Assembly (NCBI GenBank): GCA_050185515.1
Contig: JBFWZG010000129.1
Span: 1 to 10,649, forward strand
Source of the DNA: JAQSWP01 sp050185515
GTDB lineage: Bacteria > Pseudomonadota > Alphaproteobacteria > Reyranellales > JAQSWP01
DNA: 10,649 nucleotides
Direction of reading: 5' to 3'
The notes below the pieces were generated by a model. That model searched no databases, was not told the DNA's origin, and saw nothing but the letters and a program-made list of their open reading frames with translations. Of this stretch, positions 1 to 6,864 are shown one piece after another. Made by a program: the position numbers and the translations under genes. The first letter of the stretch is position 1. Each line of letters opens with the position of its first letter.

Positions 1-1318
1 GGCCGCTGACGATCTGCAGCCCGATGGGCAGGCCGGCATCTGTCAGCCCGCAGGGCACTGACGCCGCCGGGTGCCGGGAGAGATTGAAGATCGAGGTGAA
101 GGGCGTCCAGCCCAGGCTGACGTCGTCGCCGCCCTTGGGCGTTGCCATGCCGACATCGAAAGCCGGCAGCGGCATGGTGGGCGTCAGGAGCAGGTCGTAC
201 TTCGACAGAAAGACGTTGAGCTTGGCGCCGACCTCCTGCCGCTCGTTCATGGCCGTGATGTAGTCGGCCTCGCTCTGGCTGGCGCCGATCTCGGCGGCGC
301 GCAGCAGGCCGGGGTCCATCAGCTTGCGCTGCGCCGGCGTGAACTTCTTCATCAGCACGCTGGCGTTGCCCATCCAGTGGACGTCGAGCATCGGGCGCGT
401 GTCGGGAACGCCGGGGTCGACCTCGGTGACCTTGGCGCCTAGGCGGGCAAAGATCCGCGCTGCTCTGGCGACTGCAGCGGCGACTTCGGGATGAACGTCC
501 TTGACGAAGCCGAGCGTCGGCGAGAAGGCGACCTTGAGCCCCTTGAGGCTGCCCTTCAGCGCCTTGACGTAATCCATGCCGTCATAGGGCAGGCCATACC
601 ATTCGCGCGGATCGGGGCGCGTGATGACGTTCATCATCAGGGCGACGTCGCCGACGCTGCGCGCCATGGCGCCGGCATTTGACAGCGTGCCCTGGGACGA
701 GGGCGGGTAGACGGGGACGCGGGCGAAGGTGGCTTTCAGGGTCGCCAGACCGGTGAAGGCCGAGGGAATGCGTACGGAGCCGGCCGCATCCGTGCCGACC
801 GAGAGCGTACCCATGCCGACGGCCAGCGAGGCGGCGGATCCGCCCGACGATCCACCCGGCGTCTTGTCGGTGTTCCAGGGATTGCGCGTGATGCCGAAGA
901 GCGGCGAATCGGTAACGCCCTTGAAGCCGTATTCGGGCGTCGTGGTCTTGCCGAATATCACGGCGCCGGCGGCGCGTAGGCTGGCCGAACAGGGCGCGTC
1001 CTCGGTCCAGGGCCCCGTTGGGTCGTTGGCCTTCGTGCCGAATACTGTCGGCATGCCGATGGTCCACAGCGTGTCCTTGATGGTCGTCGGCACGCCATCA
1101 ACGGGGCCAAGCGGCTTGCCCTTCTTCCAGCGCTTCTCCGAGGCGCGGGCGGCCTTCAGCGCCCCTTCCCGGTCCTGGAACTGGAAGGCGTTGAGCTTCG
1201 GATTCAGCCGGTCGATGCGGGCGAAAGCGGCGTTCAGCGCCTCCACCGGCGAGGCTTTGCCGCGGCGGAACAGCTTTACCAGCCTGCCGGCCGGCATCAT
1301 CGCGAGATCGTTGCTCAT
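1..1318 (-). CDS. Amidase-signature family hydrolase (paralogue 1), C-terminus cut by window edge
   Basis: Serine amidase of the GatA/FAAH-like amidase-signature family, which hydrolyses carboxamide bonds; the substrate cannot be read from sequence. 439 codons are visible and the frame is open to base 1. By alignment with its neighbour paralogue about 25-35 residues are missing. The triad is complete: Lys81 (in TTIKD), cis-Ser157 (in PGGSSGGS) and nucleophile Ser181 (in TDAAGSVRIP). No signal peptide is seen, so it is probably cytoplasmic. I chose the ATG at 1318 because AGGAG lies 6 bases upstream and because the SPVE motif then falls at residues 23-26 in both paralogues. An ATG at 1321 is the alternative and would give an ATGA overlap with the upstream stop codon. 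Last visible gene of the TPR-amidase-amidase operon, probably translationally coupled. Confidence 0.95.
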   Translation of the reverse strand, partial: MSNDLAMMPAGRLVKLFRRGKASPVEALNAAFARIDRLNPKLNAFQFQDREGALKAARASEKRWKKGKPLGPVDGVPTTIKDTLWTIGMPTVFGTKANDPTGPWTEDAPCSASLRAAGAVIFGKTTTPEYGFKGVTDSPLFGITRNPWNTDKTPGGSSGGSAASLAVGMGTLSVGTDAAGSVRIPSAFTGLATLKATFARVPVYPPSSQGTLSNAGAMARSVGDVALMMNVITRPDPREWYGLPYDGMDYVKALKGSLKGLKVAFSPTLGFVKDVHPEVAAAVARAARIFARLGAKVTEVDPGVPDTRPMLDVHWMGNASVLMKKFTPAQRKLMDPGLLRAAEIGASQSEADYITAMNERQEVGAKLNVFLSKYDLLLTPTMPLPAFDVGMATPKGGDDVSLGWTPFTSIFNLSRHPAASVPCGLTDAGLPIGLQIVSG

Positions 1319-2754
1319 CATGCGCTCCTGGCTGAGGCCGTTGCCACCGGCAAGCGGGGCAGTCGAACGGGGTGGGCGTGGGCATAGGCGCGCGCGGCCC
1401 GCAGCACCAGCGCGTCCTTGTAGAGGCCGCCCACGATCTGCAGGCCGATCGGCAGCCCGGCCTTGCTGACGCCGCATGGCACGCTGATCGCCGGTTGCCG
1501 GGTCAGGTTGAACACGTAGGTGAAGGGCGTCCACAGACGATTCGGCTCACCCTTGTCGTCGAGCGGGGCGTTCATACCGACGTCGAAAGGCAGGACCGCC
1601 ACTGTCGGCGTCAGCAGTAGATCGTATCCGGCGAAGAACATTTCGTAGAGATGGCCGAGCACGCGCCGCTGCTGCTGCGCCACCACCAGATCGTCGGCGG
1701 TGTACTGCGCTCCCATGCGGCCGGCTTCGACCAGGCCCGGATCGTAGAGCGAATGCCGATCGGCCGGCGTGACCTTCAGCAGGTGCGCGACCGAAGACAG
1801 CCAGTGCGTCAGGAACAGGTTGCCCGCGTCGGGTCCGTCGACCGGACGGTCGACCTGCTCGACTCGCGCGCCCAGCTCTTCGAAACGCCAGGCTGCCTTT
1901 GCGACGGTTTTCGAGACTTCAGGGTCGACGACGGCGCCCGTTCCGAGATCGGGGCTATAGGCGATCCGCAGCTTGCGCAGGCCGCCACGCAGGATTTTCT
2001 CGTAGTCGGTCGCGTCCGCCGGCAGAGCGTACCAGTCGCGCGCATCGGGTCGGGCGATGACGTTCATCATCGCCGCGCAATCCTCCACCGTACGCGCCAT
2101 CGGCCCGACATTGGCCATAGTGCCGTGCATGCTGGGCGGATAGGCGGCGACGCGGCCGAAGGTCGCCTTCATGCCGACGAGCCCGCAGAAGCTCGACGGG
2201 ATTCGAACCGATCCGCCGCCATCGGTGCCGAGCGAGAGCGGCGCCATGCCGGCGGCGATCGCCGCGCCGGAACCGCCGGACGAGCCGCCAGGAGTCTTGT
2301 CGGGATTCCAAGGATTGCGCGTGATGCCGCGCAAGGGAGAGTCGGTTACTCCCTTGAAGCCGAACTCCGGCGATGTCGTCTTGCCGACGATCACCGCGCC
2401 GGCTTCGCGCAGGCGCGCCACGGAGGGGGCGTCGTAGTCCCAGGGCTGGCTGGCCGGGTCGATGTTGCGCGAACCCATTACCGTCGGCATGCCCTTGGTC
2501 TGGATCAGCTCCTTGACGCTGACGGGAACGCCATCGAGCCTGGACAGCGGCTTGCTCTTCTTCCAGCGCTTTTCGGACCGGCGCGCCGCTTCGATCGCGC
2601 CTTCGGCGTCGACGATGGCATAGGCGTTGATCTGGCCGTCGACCTCGTCGATGCGATCTATCACCGCCTGAACCACTTCGACCGGCGACAGTTTGCGCCG
2701 TTCGTAGTGGCCGGCCAGTTCCAGCGCCGTCATCTGAGTCGGGTCTGTTGCCAT
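1318..2754 (-). CDS. Amidase-signature family hydrolase (paralogue 2), complete
   Basis: Complete 478-residue amidase-signature enzyme, normal length for the family. The triad is Lys81 (in VSVKE), cis-Ser158 (in PGGSSGGS) and Ser182 (in TDGGGSVRIP). It is clearly paralogous to the next gene: long shared blocks include SEKRWKK, DGVP, GFKGVTDSPL, GITRNPWN and ATF.RV..YPP. It differs in the nucleophile loop (DGGGS here, DAAGS there) and in the C-terminal half, which suggests different substrates. No signal peptide is seen. The start at 2754 is favoured over the ATG at 2760 because AAAGGA is 6 bases upstream of 2754 but directly abuts 2760. The first 25 bases overlap the end of the TPR gene, and the stop codon overlaps the start of the next amidase. 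Genome pipelines may call such proteins amidase or Asp/Glu-tRNA amidotransferase subunit A. A true GatA is unlikely, since no gatB or gatC is nearby. Confidence 0.96.
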   Translation of the reverse strand: MATDPTQMTALELAGHYERRKLSPVEVVQAVIDRIDEVDGQINAYAIVDAEGAIEAARRSEKRWKKSKPLSRLDGVPVSVKELIQTKGMPTVMGSRNIDPASQPWDYDAPSVARLREAGAVIVGKTTSPEFGFKGVTDSPLRGITRNPWNPDKTPGGSSGGSGAAIAAGMAPLSLGTDGGGSVRIPSSFCGLVGMKATFGRVAAYPPSMHGTMANVGPMARTVEDCAAMMNVIARPDARDWYALPADATDYEKILRGGLRKLRIAYSPDLGTGAVVDPEVSKTVAKAAWRFEELGARVEQVDRPVDGPDAGNLFLTHWLSSVAHLLKVTPADRHSLYDPGLVEAGRMGAQYTADDLVVAQQQRRVLGHLYEMFFAGYDLLLTPTVAVLPFDVGMNAPLDDKGEPNRLWTPFTYVFNLTRQPAISVPCGVSKAGLPIGLQIVGGLYKDALVLRAARAYAHAHPVRLPRLPVATASARSA

Positions 2755-4163
2755 GGACATTCCTTTCGAGCGCCGGGCTCCTGCGCGGCCGTTCCGGTGC
2801 GGACCAGAGCCAGTGCGCTGGCGCGGTACTGTGCGGCGGCCTCGTTTTGTCCCAGGCGAGTATGCAACTCGGCGAGCCCGCGCTTGATCGCCGGAATGGC
2901 GGGACGGGCGGCATCGCGCTGACGCAGCCGGGCCAGCGCCTTGTCGTTCCACTCCGCGCGGATCAGCGCGTCCAGATGGATCTGCTCGAACAGGTCGCGC
3001 TGGGCATGGCTGCCGCCGATCGCCTGCAGATTGGGCAGCGCTGCGCCCAGTGCATTGACTGCGGCGGGCCAGTCGCCTGCCGCGTGGGCGGCAACGCCAT
3101 GAGCGGCCGGCACGGCCGCCTCCTGCCAGGCGCGGGCCGAAAAAGCGGGCACGTTCTGGGCGTAGGCTTCGAGACTGGCGAGCATTTCGGTCACTGCCGT
3201 CCGCCGACCGGCGCGGGCCAGGCCCAGAATGTAATGCAGGTCGAGAAAAGGCGAGACGTGCTCGTCGATGCGCGGTTCGAGATAGGCGGCGACATCCTGC
3301 CAGCGATCGCCGACATCGACACCGCGGAGCTCCAGCCGGGCCAGCAATGCCACGGCGTTGACCTGATCCTGCGAGAATTCCTTCCACACGCCCCAGACGC
3401 GGCGATCGAACAGCGCCAAGGCTTCGGAGCTGCGGTCGGCGTCGATCAGGAACAGCGCCAGGTGCCACCAATTGTGCGTGTACATGAAGGAATTGCATTG
3501 GTCCCAGGTCGGCGACTGACGCTGCATCCAGTCGATGCCTTCGTCCAGCCGACCCTGGGTTTCCATGACATGCGCCACGGCGTGATGCGCCCAGGGATCG
3601 TTGCGCGACAGCGAGGCGGCCAGACGTCCGGCTTCTTCAGCCTCTTCGAGGCGATGGCACTGCTCGAGGGCAAACGCGCGCATGCCGTGGATCAGCGAGA
3701 CGTCCTTATTTGCTTCCAGCGTCCGGTCGGCCAGCCGCAACATGGCTTCGAAGTCGCCGACATAGAAATAGTGCTTCTGGCCCAGCTTGACGGCGAGAAT
3801 GTCGCGCGGATGGCGCTCGGCCAGCGCCTCGTGCGCGCGGCCCACGGCTTCGGGATCATCGCGCCACTGTCCGTCGATCGCCTCGAGCCACAGCATCTCG
3901 CGCTCGTTCATCCGCGAGGACATGGCGCGCGCGCGATCCAGGAAAGGCCGGGCATCGGCATAGCCCTGTCGATTCTCCATCGACAGGTGCAGCAGCGCCG
4001 TCATCATCACGATCATCGGACAGTCCGGGTCGCGGTCGACGGCTGGCAGGAATTCGGCGAGTCGGTTGCCGTAGGCCAGCCATTGCTCGCGCAGGAAATC
4101 GAGCGCGGCTATCGCCTGCGGCGAGGCGTGGCTGACCGCGAGATCTCTTCCGTCCTTGGCCAT
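2730..4163 (-). CDS. TPR protein of the TTC38 / StaR-like family
   Basis: 477 residues, rich in alanine and leucine, built of helical TPR-like repeats across its whole length. No signal peptide or membrane segment is visible. Recognisable family blocks are DPWAHHAVAHVMETQGR (189-205), HNWWHLALF (230-238), DLHYILGLARAG (308-319) and GGSHAQRD (383-390). This arrangement is that of human TTC38 and the bacterial StaR-like proteins. Their biochemical role is unsettled: scaffold or unknown enzyme. The conserved His and Trp residues (H193, H194, H198, H230, W232, W233, H234) look more like a functional pocket than plain TPR filler. It is the first gene of the operon and its last 25 bases overlap amidase 2, so production is probably coupled. 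The ATG at 4163 has only weak upstream pairing (GGGAG about 12 bases away). A TTG at 4241 in the same frame is less likely. Confidence 0.9.
   Translation of the reverse strand: MAKDGRDLAVSHASPQAIAALDFLREQWLAYGNRLAEFLPAVDRDPDCPMIVMMTALLHLSMENRQGYADARPFLDRARAMSSRMNEREMLWLEAIDGQWRDDPEAVGRAHEALAERHPRDILAVKLGQKHYFYVGDFEAMLRLADRTLEANKDVSLIHGMRAFALEQCHRLEEAEEAGRLAASLSRNDPWAHHAVAHVMETQGRLDEGIDWMQRQSPTWDQCNSFMYTHNWWHLALFLIDADRSSEALALFDRRVWGVWKEFSQDQVNAVALLARLELRGVDVGDRWQDVAAYLEPRIDEHVSPFLDLHYILGLARAGRRTAVTEMLASLEAYAQNVPAFSARAWQEAAVPAAHGVAAHAAGDWPAAVNALGAALPNLQAIGGSHAQRDLFEQIHLDALIRAEWNDKALARLRQRDAARPAIPAIKRGLAELHTRLGQNEAAAQYRASALALVRTGTAAQEPGARKECPWQQTRLR
2761..2766 (-). promoter_or_regulatory. Ribosome binding site AAAGGA deciding the amidase 2 start
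   Basis: Read on the minus strand, AAAGGA is followed at once by an in-frame ATG (2760) and, 6 bases on, by a second ATG (2754). Only the second has workable spacing. The same 6-base spacing is seen for the next amidase (AGGAG at 1329-1325, ATG at 1318) and for ecm (AGGGA at 9172-9168, ATG at 9161). Confidence 0.6.
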
Positions 4164-4223
4164 TTTCCGCTCGTCTCCCGGTCGCAGAGTGTCATGGCGG
4201 GGTTGGCAAGTCGAGCCGTCCGG

Positions 4224-4249
4224 GTCGGTTGCCGACTGCAATGTTACAG
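4224..4249. promoter_or_regulatory. Dyad symmetries in the gap upstream of the TPR-amidase operon
   Basis: The 132-base gap (4164-4295) between the Nudix stop codon and the TPR start codon holds a small perfect inverted repeat, GTCGG-TTG-CCGAC (4224-4236). It abuts an imperfect 14-base dyad, CTGCAATGTTACAG (4236-4249; 5 of 7 pairs symmetric). The position, about 60-85 bases before the TPR ATG, suits an operator. No convincing -35/-10 pair was found. Chance occurrence is possible. Confidence 0.2.
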
Positions 4250-4295
4250 TTTTGCGACGCTCGTCAGCCGGCTTGGCAGGCGAAGGCCGGACGGT

Positions 4296-5162
4296 TCAGG
4301 GACGCGGGCCGTCGGCGAAGGCGTGCAGTCCGGCCGCCAGTTCGACATAGTCCGGATCGTCCGGCGCGATCAGCCCGTGGCGAATGAAGAAATCGATCAG
4401 CACGAGATTGCAGTTGAACTTGAAATCGAACGTATCGCGCACGCGTTCGAGAACCCGACCAACGGGCCACAGTTCGAAATGTTCGATCTCGTCGTCGCCG
4501 GGGCGCGGCGTGAAGTCATCCGGCAGTTCGAGATCGAAATTGTAGAGCACATCCGGCTTCAGCCCGTCACGATGCTCCAGACAATAGGTGACGATGCCGA
4601 TCGGCCTGGCCGTGCGCGCTAGGCTTTCGGAAATGCTGGCTTCTTCTGCGCATTCCTTGACGAGATTGTCGATCAGCGAAATGCCGTCCGGCTGTCCGCC
4701 CGCCACCGTGTTGTCGAGCATGCCGGGATAGGTTGGCTTGGTACGGCTGCGGGTCGCGACCCAGATGTGCAGCCCGTCCAGTCGGCGGACATAGCCGGTG
4801 AGGTGCACGCCATAGGCGCGGATGCCGAAGAACACGACGGCGGCGCGCTCCATGGCAAACAGGGCCGGCTCGCCCCAGCGCGGCGCCACCGGATAGCGCT
4901 CCTCGCGCCAGGCGCCGATCATGCCTTCGGCCGACAGCTGGCGCAGGAACGGATCGAGCGCCGCGGTTCGCTCCTGCGGCGTCGTCAGCGCACGCGACAG
5001 CGTCACGGCATGCGGCTGGATCATGAAGAGGTCGGGCCGCCGGGCCAGGGTCGGCACGAAGTCGTCGCGTATCCACCCGGCGGTGGCGCCGGCGACGCGA
5101 AACGGACGGAAACGGGAGATGTCGTGCGCGTTGCAGGCGCGGATATGGTCGATCAATGCCAT
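4296..5162 (-). CDS. Nudix hydrolase with N-terminal DUF4743 domain (NUDT20/24, YJR142W-like)
   Basis: 288 residues. The N-terminal half (about 1-120) matches the DUF4743 region found before the Nudix fold in yeast YJR142W and plant NUDT20/24-type proteins. The Nudix box lies at 155-177: G155 and the metal-binding core KECAEE (169-174, with E170, E173, E174) are present. The first box Glu is Ile161 and the last Gly is Ser176, so it departs from the textbook GX5EX7REUXEEXGU pattern. As far as I recall this also holds for plant and yeast relatives, so I do not read it as decay. The C-terminal block FKFNCNLVLIDFFIRHG (248-264) is a strong family signature. Relatives are reported to act on damaged thiamine diphosphate derivatives or other nucleoside diphosphate compounds; the substrate here is inferred. 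Stands alone on the minus strand, divergent from the thioesterase genes, with a TAGAGT box 6 bases before the ATG. Confidence 0.93.
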   Translation of the reverse strand: MALIDHIRACNAHDISRFRPFRVAGATAGWIRDDFVPTLARRPDLFMIQPHAVTLSRALTTPQERTAALDPFLRQLSAEGMIGAWREERYPVAPRWGEPALFAMERAAVVFFGIRAYGVHLTGYVRRLDGLHIWVATRSRTKPTYPGMLDNTVAGGQPDGISLIDNLVKECAEEASISESLARTARPIGIVTYCLEHRDGLKPDVLYNFDLELPDDFTPRPGDDEIEHFELWPVGRVLERVRDTFDFKFNCNLVLIDFFIRHGLIAPDDPDYVELAAGLHAFADGPRP

Positions 5163-5168
5163 GCCGCC

Positions 5169-5174
5169 ACTCTA
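5169..5174 (-). promoter_or_regulatory. Candidate -10 box TAGAGT, leaderless start of the Nudix gene
   Basis: On the minus strand TAGAGT is followed by GGCGGC and then the ATG at 5162, placing the expected transcription start at or next to the start codon. There is no good Shine-Dalgarno sequence. No clear -35 element is seen 16-18 bases upstream, which keeps confidence low. Confidence 0.3.
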
Positions 5175-5196
5175 CACAGGGCCCGCCGTTGCGCGC

Positions 5197-5202
5197 TAGG
5201 AT
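5197..5202 (+). promoter_or_regulatory. Candidate -10 box TAGGAT (or SD AGGA) of the thioesterase operon
   Basis: TAGGAT is followed by CGCGAC and the ATG at 5209, the same TAnnnT-N6-ATG geometry as the divergent Nudix gene. The embedded AGGA could instead be a ribosome binding site at 8-base spacing, in which case the promoter lies further upstream. The -35 region is poor. Confidence 0.3.
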
Positions 5203-5208
5203 CGCGAC

Positions 5209-5649
5209 ATGGATGGACCTTTGAGCGCCGCGCGGGCGGAAGAGATCAGGCGTGAAATAGCGACCGTGCTGGGCGCGCCGATCCATCGGCATTTCGGATT
5301 GCGCCTTCTCGAGGCGGGCGGCGGACGCTCGCGTCTGGCATTCGTCGCCGGCCCCGCTGCCTGGATGAACGAAGCCGGCGGGCGGGTGCATGGCGGTATC
5401 CTGGCGCTTCTGATGGAGCCCGCGGCCCTGATCGCCGCACTCGATCTGCTGCCGTCGGGCAAGACCGTCGTGACGGCCGATCTGCACGTTTCGGTCATGC
5501 GGCCCGCGCCGCCAGGCGCCGAGATCGTCCTCGCCGGACGGGTCATGCGTCCGGGCAAGTCGCTGTTCTTCTGCGAGGCGGAGGCGCAGGCCGATGGCCG
5601 CATCATCGCCGCCGCACGTCTCACCAAGGCGGTGGTCGATGTCTCCTGA
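5209..5649 (+). CDS. PaaI-type hotdog-fold thioesterase (HGG / Glu type)
   Basis: 146 residues, usual length for a single hotdog domain. Hydrolyses an acyl- or aryl-CoA thioester; the substrate is unknown. An N-terminal helix (about 7-22) precedes the GL.L.E start of the fold. The HGG motif is H61-G62-G63, followed nine residues after the His by E70 where E. coli PaaI has its catalytic Asp. Glu at this place is known from Arthrobacter-type 4-hydroxybenzoyl-CoA thioesterases, so activity is plausible. The strand DLHVSVMRPA (91-100) is the typical PaaI L..F.RP segment. It starts a plus-strand block and overlaps the next hotdog gene by 11 bases, so the two are surely co-transcribed and perhaps form a pair. 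Cytoplasmic; no signal peptide. Confidence 0.88.
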   Translation: MDGPLSAARAEEIRREIATVLGAPIHRHFGLRLLEAGGGRSRLAFVAGPAAWMNEAGGRVHGGILALLMEPAALIAALDLLPSGKTVVTADLHVSVMRPAPPGAEIVLAGRVMRPGKSLFFCEAEAQADGRIIAAARLTKAVVDVS

Positions 5650-6055
5650 GAGAACGCTGCAGGATCTGCTCCACCGCGTGCTGCCGGCGCGCGACGTACA
5701 GGGGCTCGCGGTCGATGCGATCGAGGAAGGCGAGATCCGTTTGCGCTTTCCCTTCGCCGCGGAGAATGTCGGGCCGGGCGGCATCTTTTCCGGTCCGCTA
5801 CTGCTGTCGTTCTGCGACACGGCGATCTTCGCCGCCGCCCAGCTCGATCTGCCGGCCGGCGAGATCGCCCTGACCTCGACGCTCAACGTGGCGTTTCTTC
5901 GCCCGGCGAAGGCGACCGATGTGGTGGCGCTGTCGCGCGTGCTGCGCCGCGGCCGCCGCCTGATCCACGCCGAGGCCTGGCTGTTCAGTCATGCCGCCGT
6001 CGAGCCCGTCGCGCACGCCACCGCCACCTGCGCCATCGCCGCCAGTCCGCTTTGA
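5639..6055 (+). CDS. PaaI-type hotdog-fold thioesterase (SGP / Asp type)
   Basis: 138 residues, a second single hotdog domain but not a close copy of the first. The HGG motif is replaced by S51-G52-P53 (in GGIFSGPLLL), as in an alphaproteobacterial PaaI subgroup with GG.xSGP...LAD. The catalytic Asp is kept as D60 (in FCDTA). The strand LNVAFLRPA (82-90) confirms the fold. It starts inside the end of the upstream gene (ATG at 5639, stop of the upstream gene at 5647-5649), with a GGTGG-like sequence a few bases before it; this start was preferred over the in-frame ATG at 5594, which would overlap by 56 bases. Function as a CoA thioesterase is inferred from family; the loss of the His of HGG means activity needs testing. 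Confidence 0.88.
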   Translation: MSPERTLQDLLHRVLPARDVQGLAVDAIEEGEIRLRFPFAAENVGPGGIFSGPLLLSFCDTAIFAAAQLDLPAGEIALTSTLNVAFLRPAKATDVVALSRVLRRGRRLIHAEAWLFSHAAVEPVAHATATCAIAASPL

Positions 6056-6056
6056 G

Positions 6057-6093
6057 ATCGCGTGGCGGGCGGGCATGCCCGCCATGTCGCGAT
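6057..6093 (+). terminator. Strong hairpin just after the hotdog operon (possible terminator or mRNA 3' end)
   Basis: Starting one base after the stop codon: ATCGCG + TGGCGGGC, loop GGGCAT, GCCCGCCA, a 3-base bulge TGT, then CGCGAT. That is 14 paired bases, all perfect, with one bulge. No T-run follows (AGGTGTTC), so it is not a classical intrinsic terminator. It could stabilise the 3' end or terminate only partly before azlC. Confidence 0.45.
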
Positions 6094-6098
6094 AGGTG

Positions 6099-6126
6099 TT
6101 CATTCCCGCGGCCGCCGCCTTATGAT
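6099..6126 (+). promoter_or_regulatory. Candidate promoter for azlCD
   Basis: TATGAT (6121-6126) matches 5 of 6 bases of the sigma-70 -10 consensus and lies 36 bases before the azlC ATG. The -35 (TTCATT, 6099-6104, 16-base spacer) is weak. The position after the hairpin supports separate transcription of azlCD. A GGAGGAAAC sequence near 6146-6156 is on the opposite strand and does not help azlC. Confidence 0.3.
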
Positions 6127-6162
6127 CCGGTTCCTGCATGGCCGCGTTCGTTTCCTCCATAA

Positions 6163-6864
6163 ATGCCTTCCTCTTCCGTTTCCACTGATCCGACGGCATC
6201 GCCGTTCCGCCGGGGCGTGAGGCGCGTCCTGCCCATGACGATGGGCGCCATGCTGTTCGGGCTGGCGACCGGGGCGGCGACCGCATCGTCGGGTCTGCCG
6301 GCGGCTGTGAACTACGCGATCCCGACGCTGTTCTATTCCGGCGTCGGCCAGCTAGCCTACGCACAGCTCTTCGCCCTGGGGGCGCCGTTCGCTTCCGTGC
6401 TGGCCGCCCTGGTGCTGATCAATCTGCGCTATCTGATCTACGCCACGATCGCCAGCACCTGGCCCCGGCCCCGGAGCCGTCTCCTGCGCATCGTGACGCC
6501 GTACTTCATTACCGAGACGTCTTTCGCCATGGCGCTGCAGGAGCCGCTCGGCGATCGCGTGCGGTTCCTGCTCGGCGCCGGGACGACGCTGTGGATCACC
6601 TGGCTTGTCACCTGCGCCATCGGCTCGCTGCTGGCCGACCAGCTGCCGCCGTTGAAGCACGGCTATGCCATACCGGCGATCGTGCTGGCGCCGATCCTCA
6701 TGGCGCTGGTCAAGGGCCGGCTGCGGATTGCGGTGGCCGTCGTCGCATTCGCACTGGGACTGGTCCTGTTCGGGCTGCCGTTCCGGCTCGGACCGCTGGC
6801 CGCCGGCATGGCGGCGATCGCCGTCGTGCTCGCGGGCCGCGCCGTCTGGCAGCGCGTCCGATGA
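6163..6864 (+). CDS. azlC: AzlC-family permease, branched-chain amino acid exporter large subunit
   Basis: 233 residues of very hydrophobic protein, normal AzlC length. AzlC with the small protein AzlD forms an inner-membrane exporter of branched-chain amino acids and analogues; transport substrates here are inferred from family. Family landmarks are the opening FRRGVRRVLPMTMGAMLFG (15-33), YSGVGQLAYAQLF (58-70, matching the AGASQF segment) and INLRYLIYA (86-94, matching NLRHLLYG). Hydrophobic segments fall at roughly 25-43, 51-70, 75-96, 136-157, 168-184, 188-205 and 211-227. The first ATG (6163) gives a short Ser/Thr/Pro-rich cytoplasmic head. There is no good ribosome binding site before it, so the start is a little uncertain. 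The stop codon overlaps the azlD start (ATGA). Confidence 0.92.
   Translation: MPSSSVSTDPTASPFRRGVRRVLPMTMGAMLFGLATGAATASSGLPAAVNYAIPTLFYSGVGQLAYAQLFALGAPFASVLAALVLINLRYLIYATIASTWPRPRSRLLRIVTPYFITETSFAMALQEPLGDRVRFLLGAGTTLWITWLVTCAIGSLLADQLPPLKHGYAIPAIVLAPILMALVKGRLRIAVAVVAFALGLVLFGLPFRLGPLAAGMAAIAVVLAGRAVWQRVR

Noticed and set aside
1651..2922. Plus-strand open frame (423 codons) opposite amidase 2
   Set aside because: Arg/Ala/Gly-rich sequence with no fold signature, antisense to a clearly real amidase.
2755..3498. In-frame 248-codon extension upstream of amidase 2, which would give a 726-residue fusion
   Set aside because: It runs through the TPR gene in another frame and reads as Arg/Ser/Pro-rich shadow. 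The family's N-terminus and a good ribosome binding site sit at 2754.
4268..4290. Inverted repeat CCGGC...GCCGG after the Nudix stop, as a terminator
   Set aside because: Only a 5-base stem with a 13-base loop and no T-run; expected by chance at this GC content.
2748..4622. Long plus-strand open frame (624 codons) opposite the TPR gene and the end of the Nudix gene
   Set aside because: A shadow of GC-rich coding on the other strand: no recognisable domain, crosses a gene boundary and an intergenic gap, while the minus-strand TPR and Nudix proteins show clear family motifs.
4567..5886. Minus-strand open frame (439 codons) spanning the Nudix gene and both thioesterase genes
   Set aside because: Shadow frame crossing the divergent promoter region, with no domain.
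6056..6156. Minus-strand small reading frame starting ATGGAGGAAACG in the azlC upstream gap
   Set aside because: It is open through the gap, but it runs on antisense into the hotdog gene, where it becomes Gly-rich shadow sequence, and it has no matched ribosome binding site (the GGAGG is inside its own second codon).
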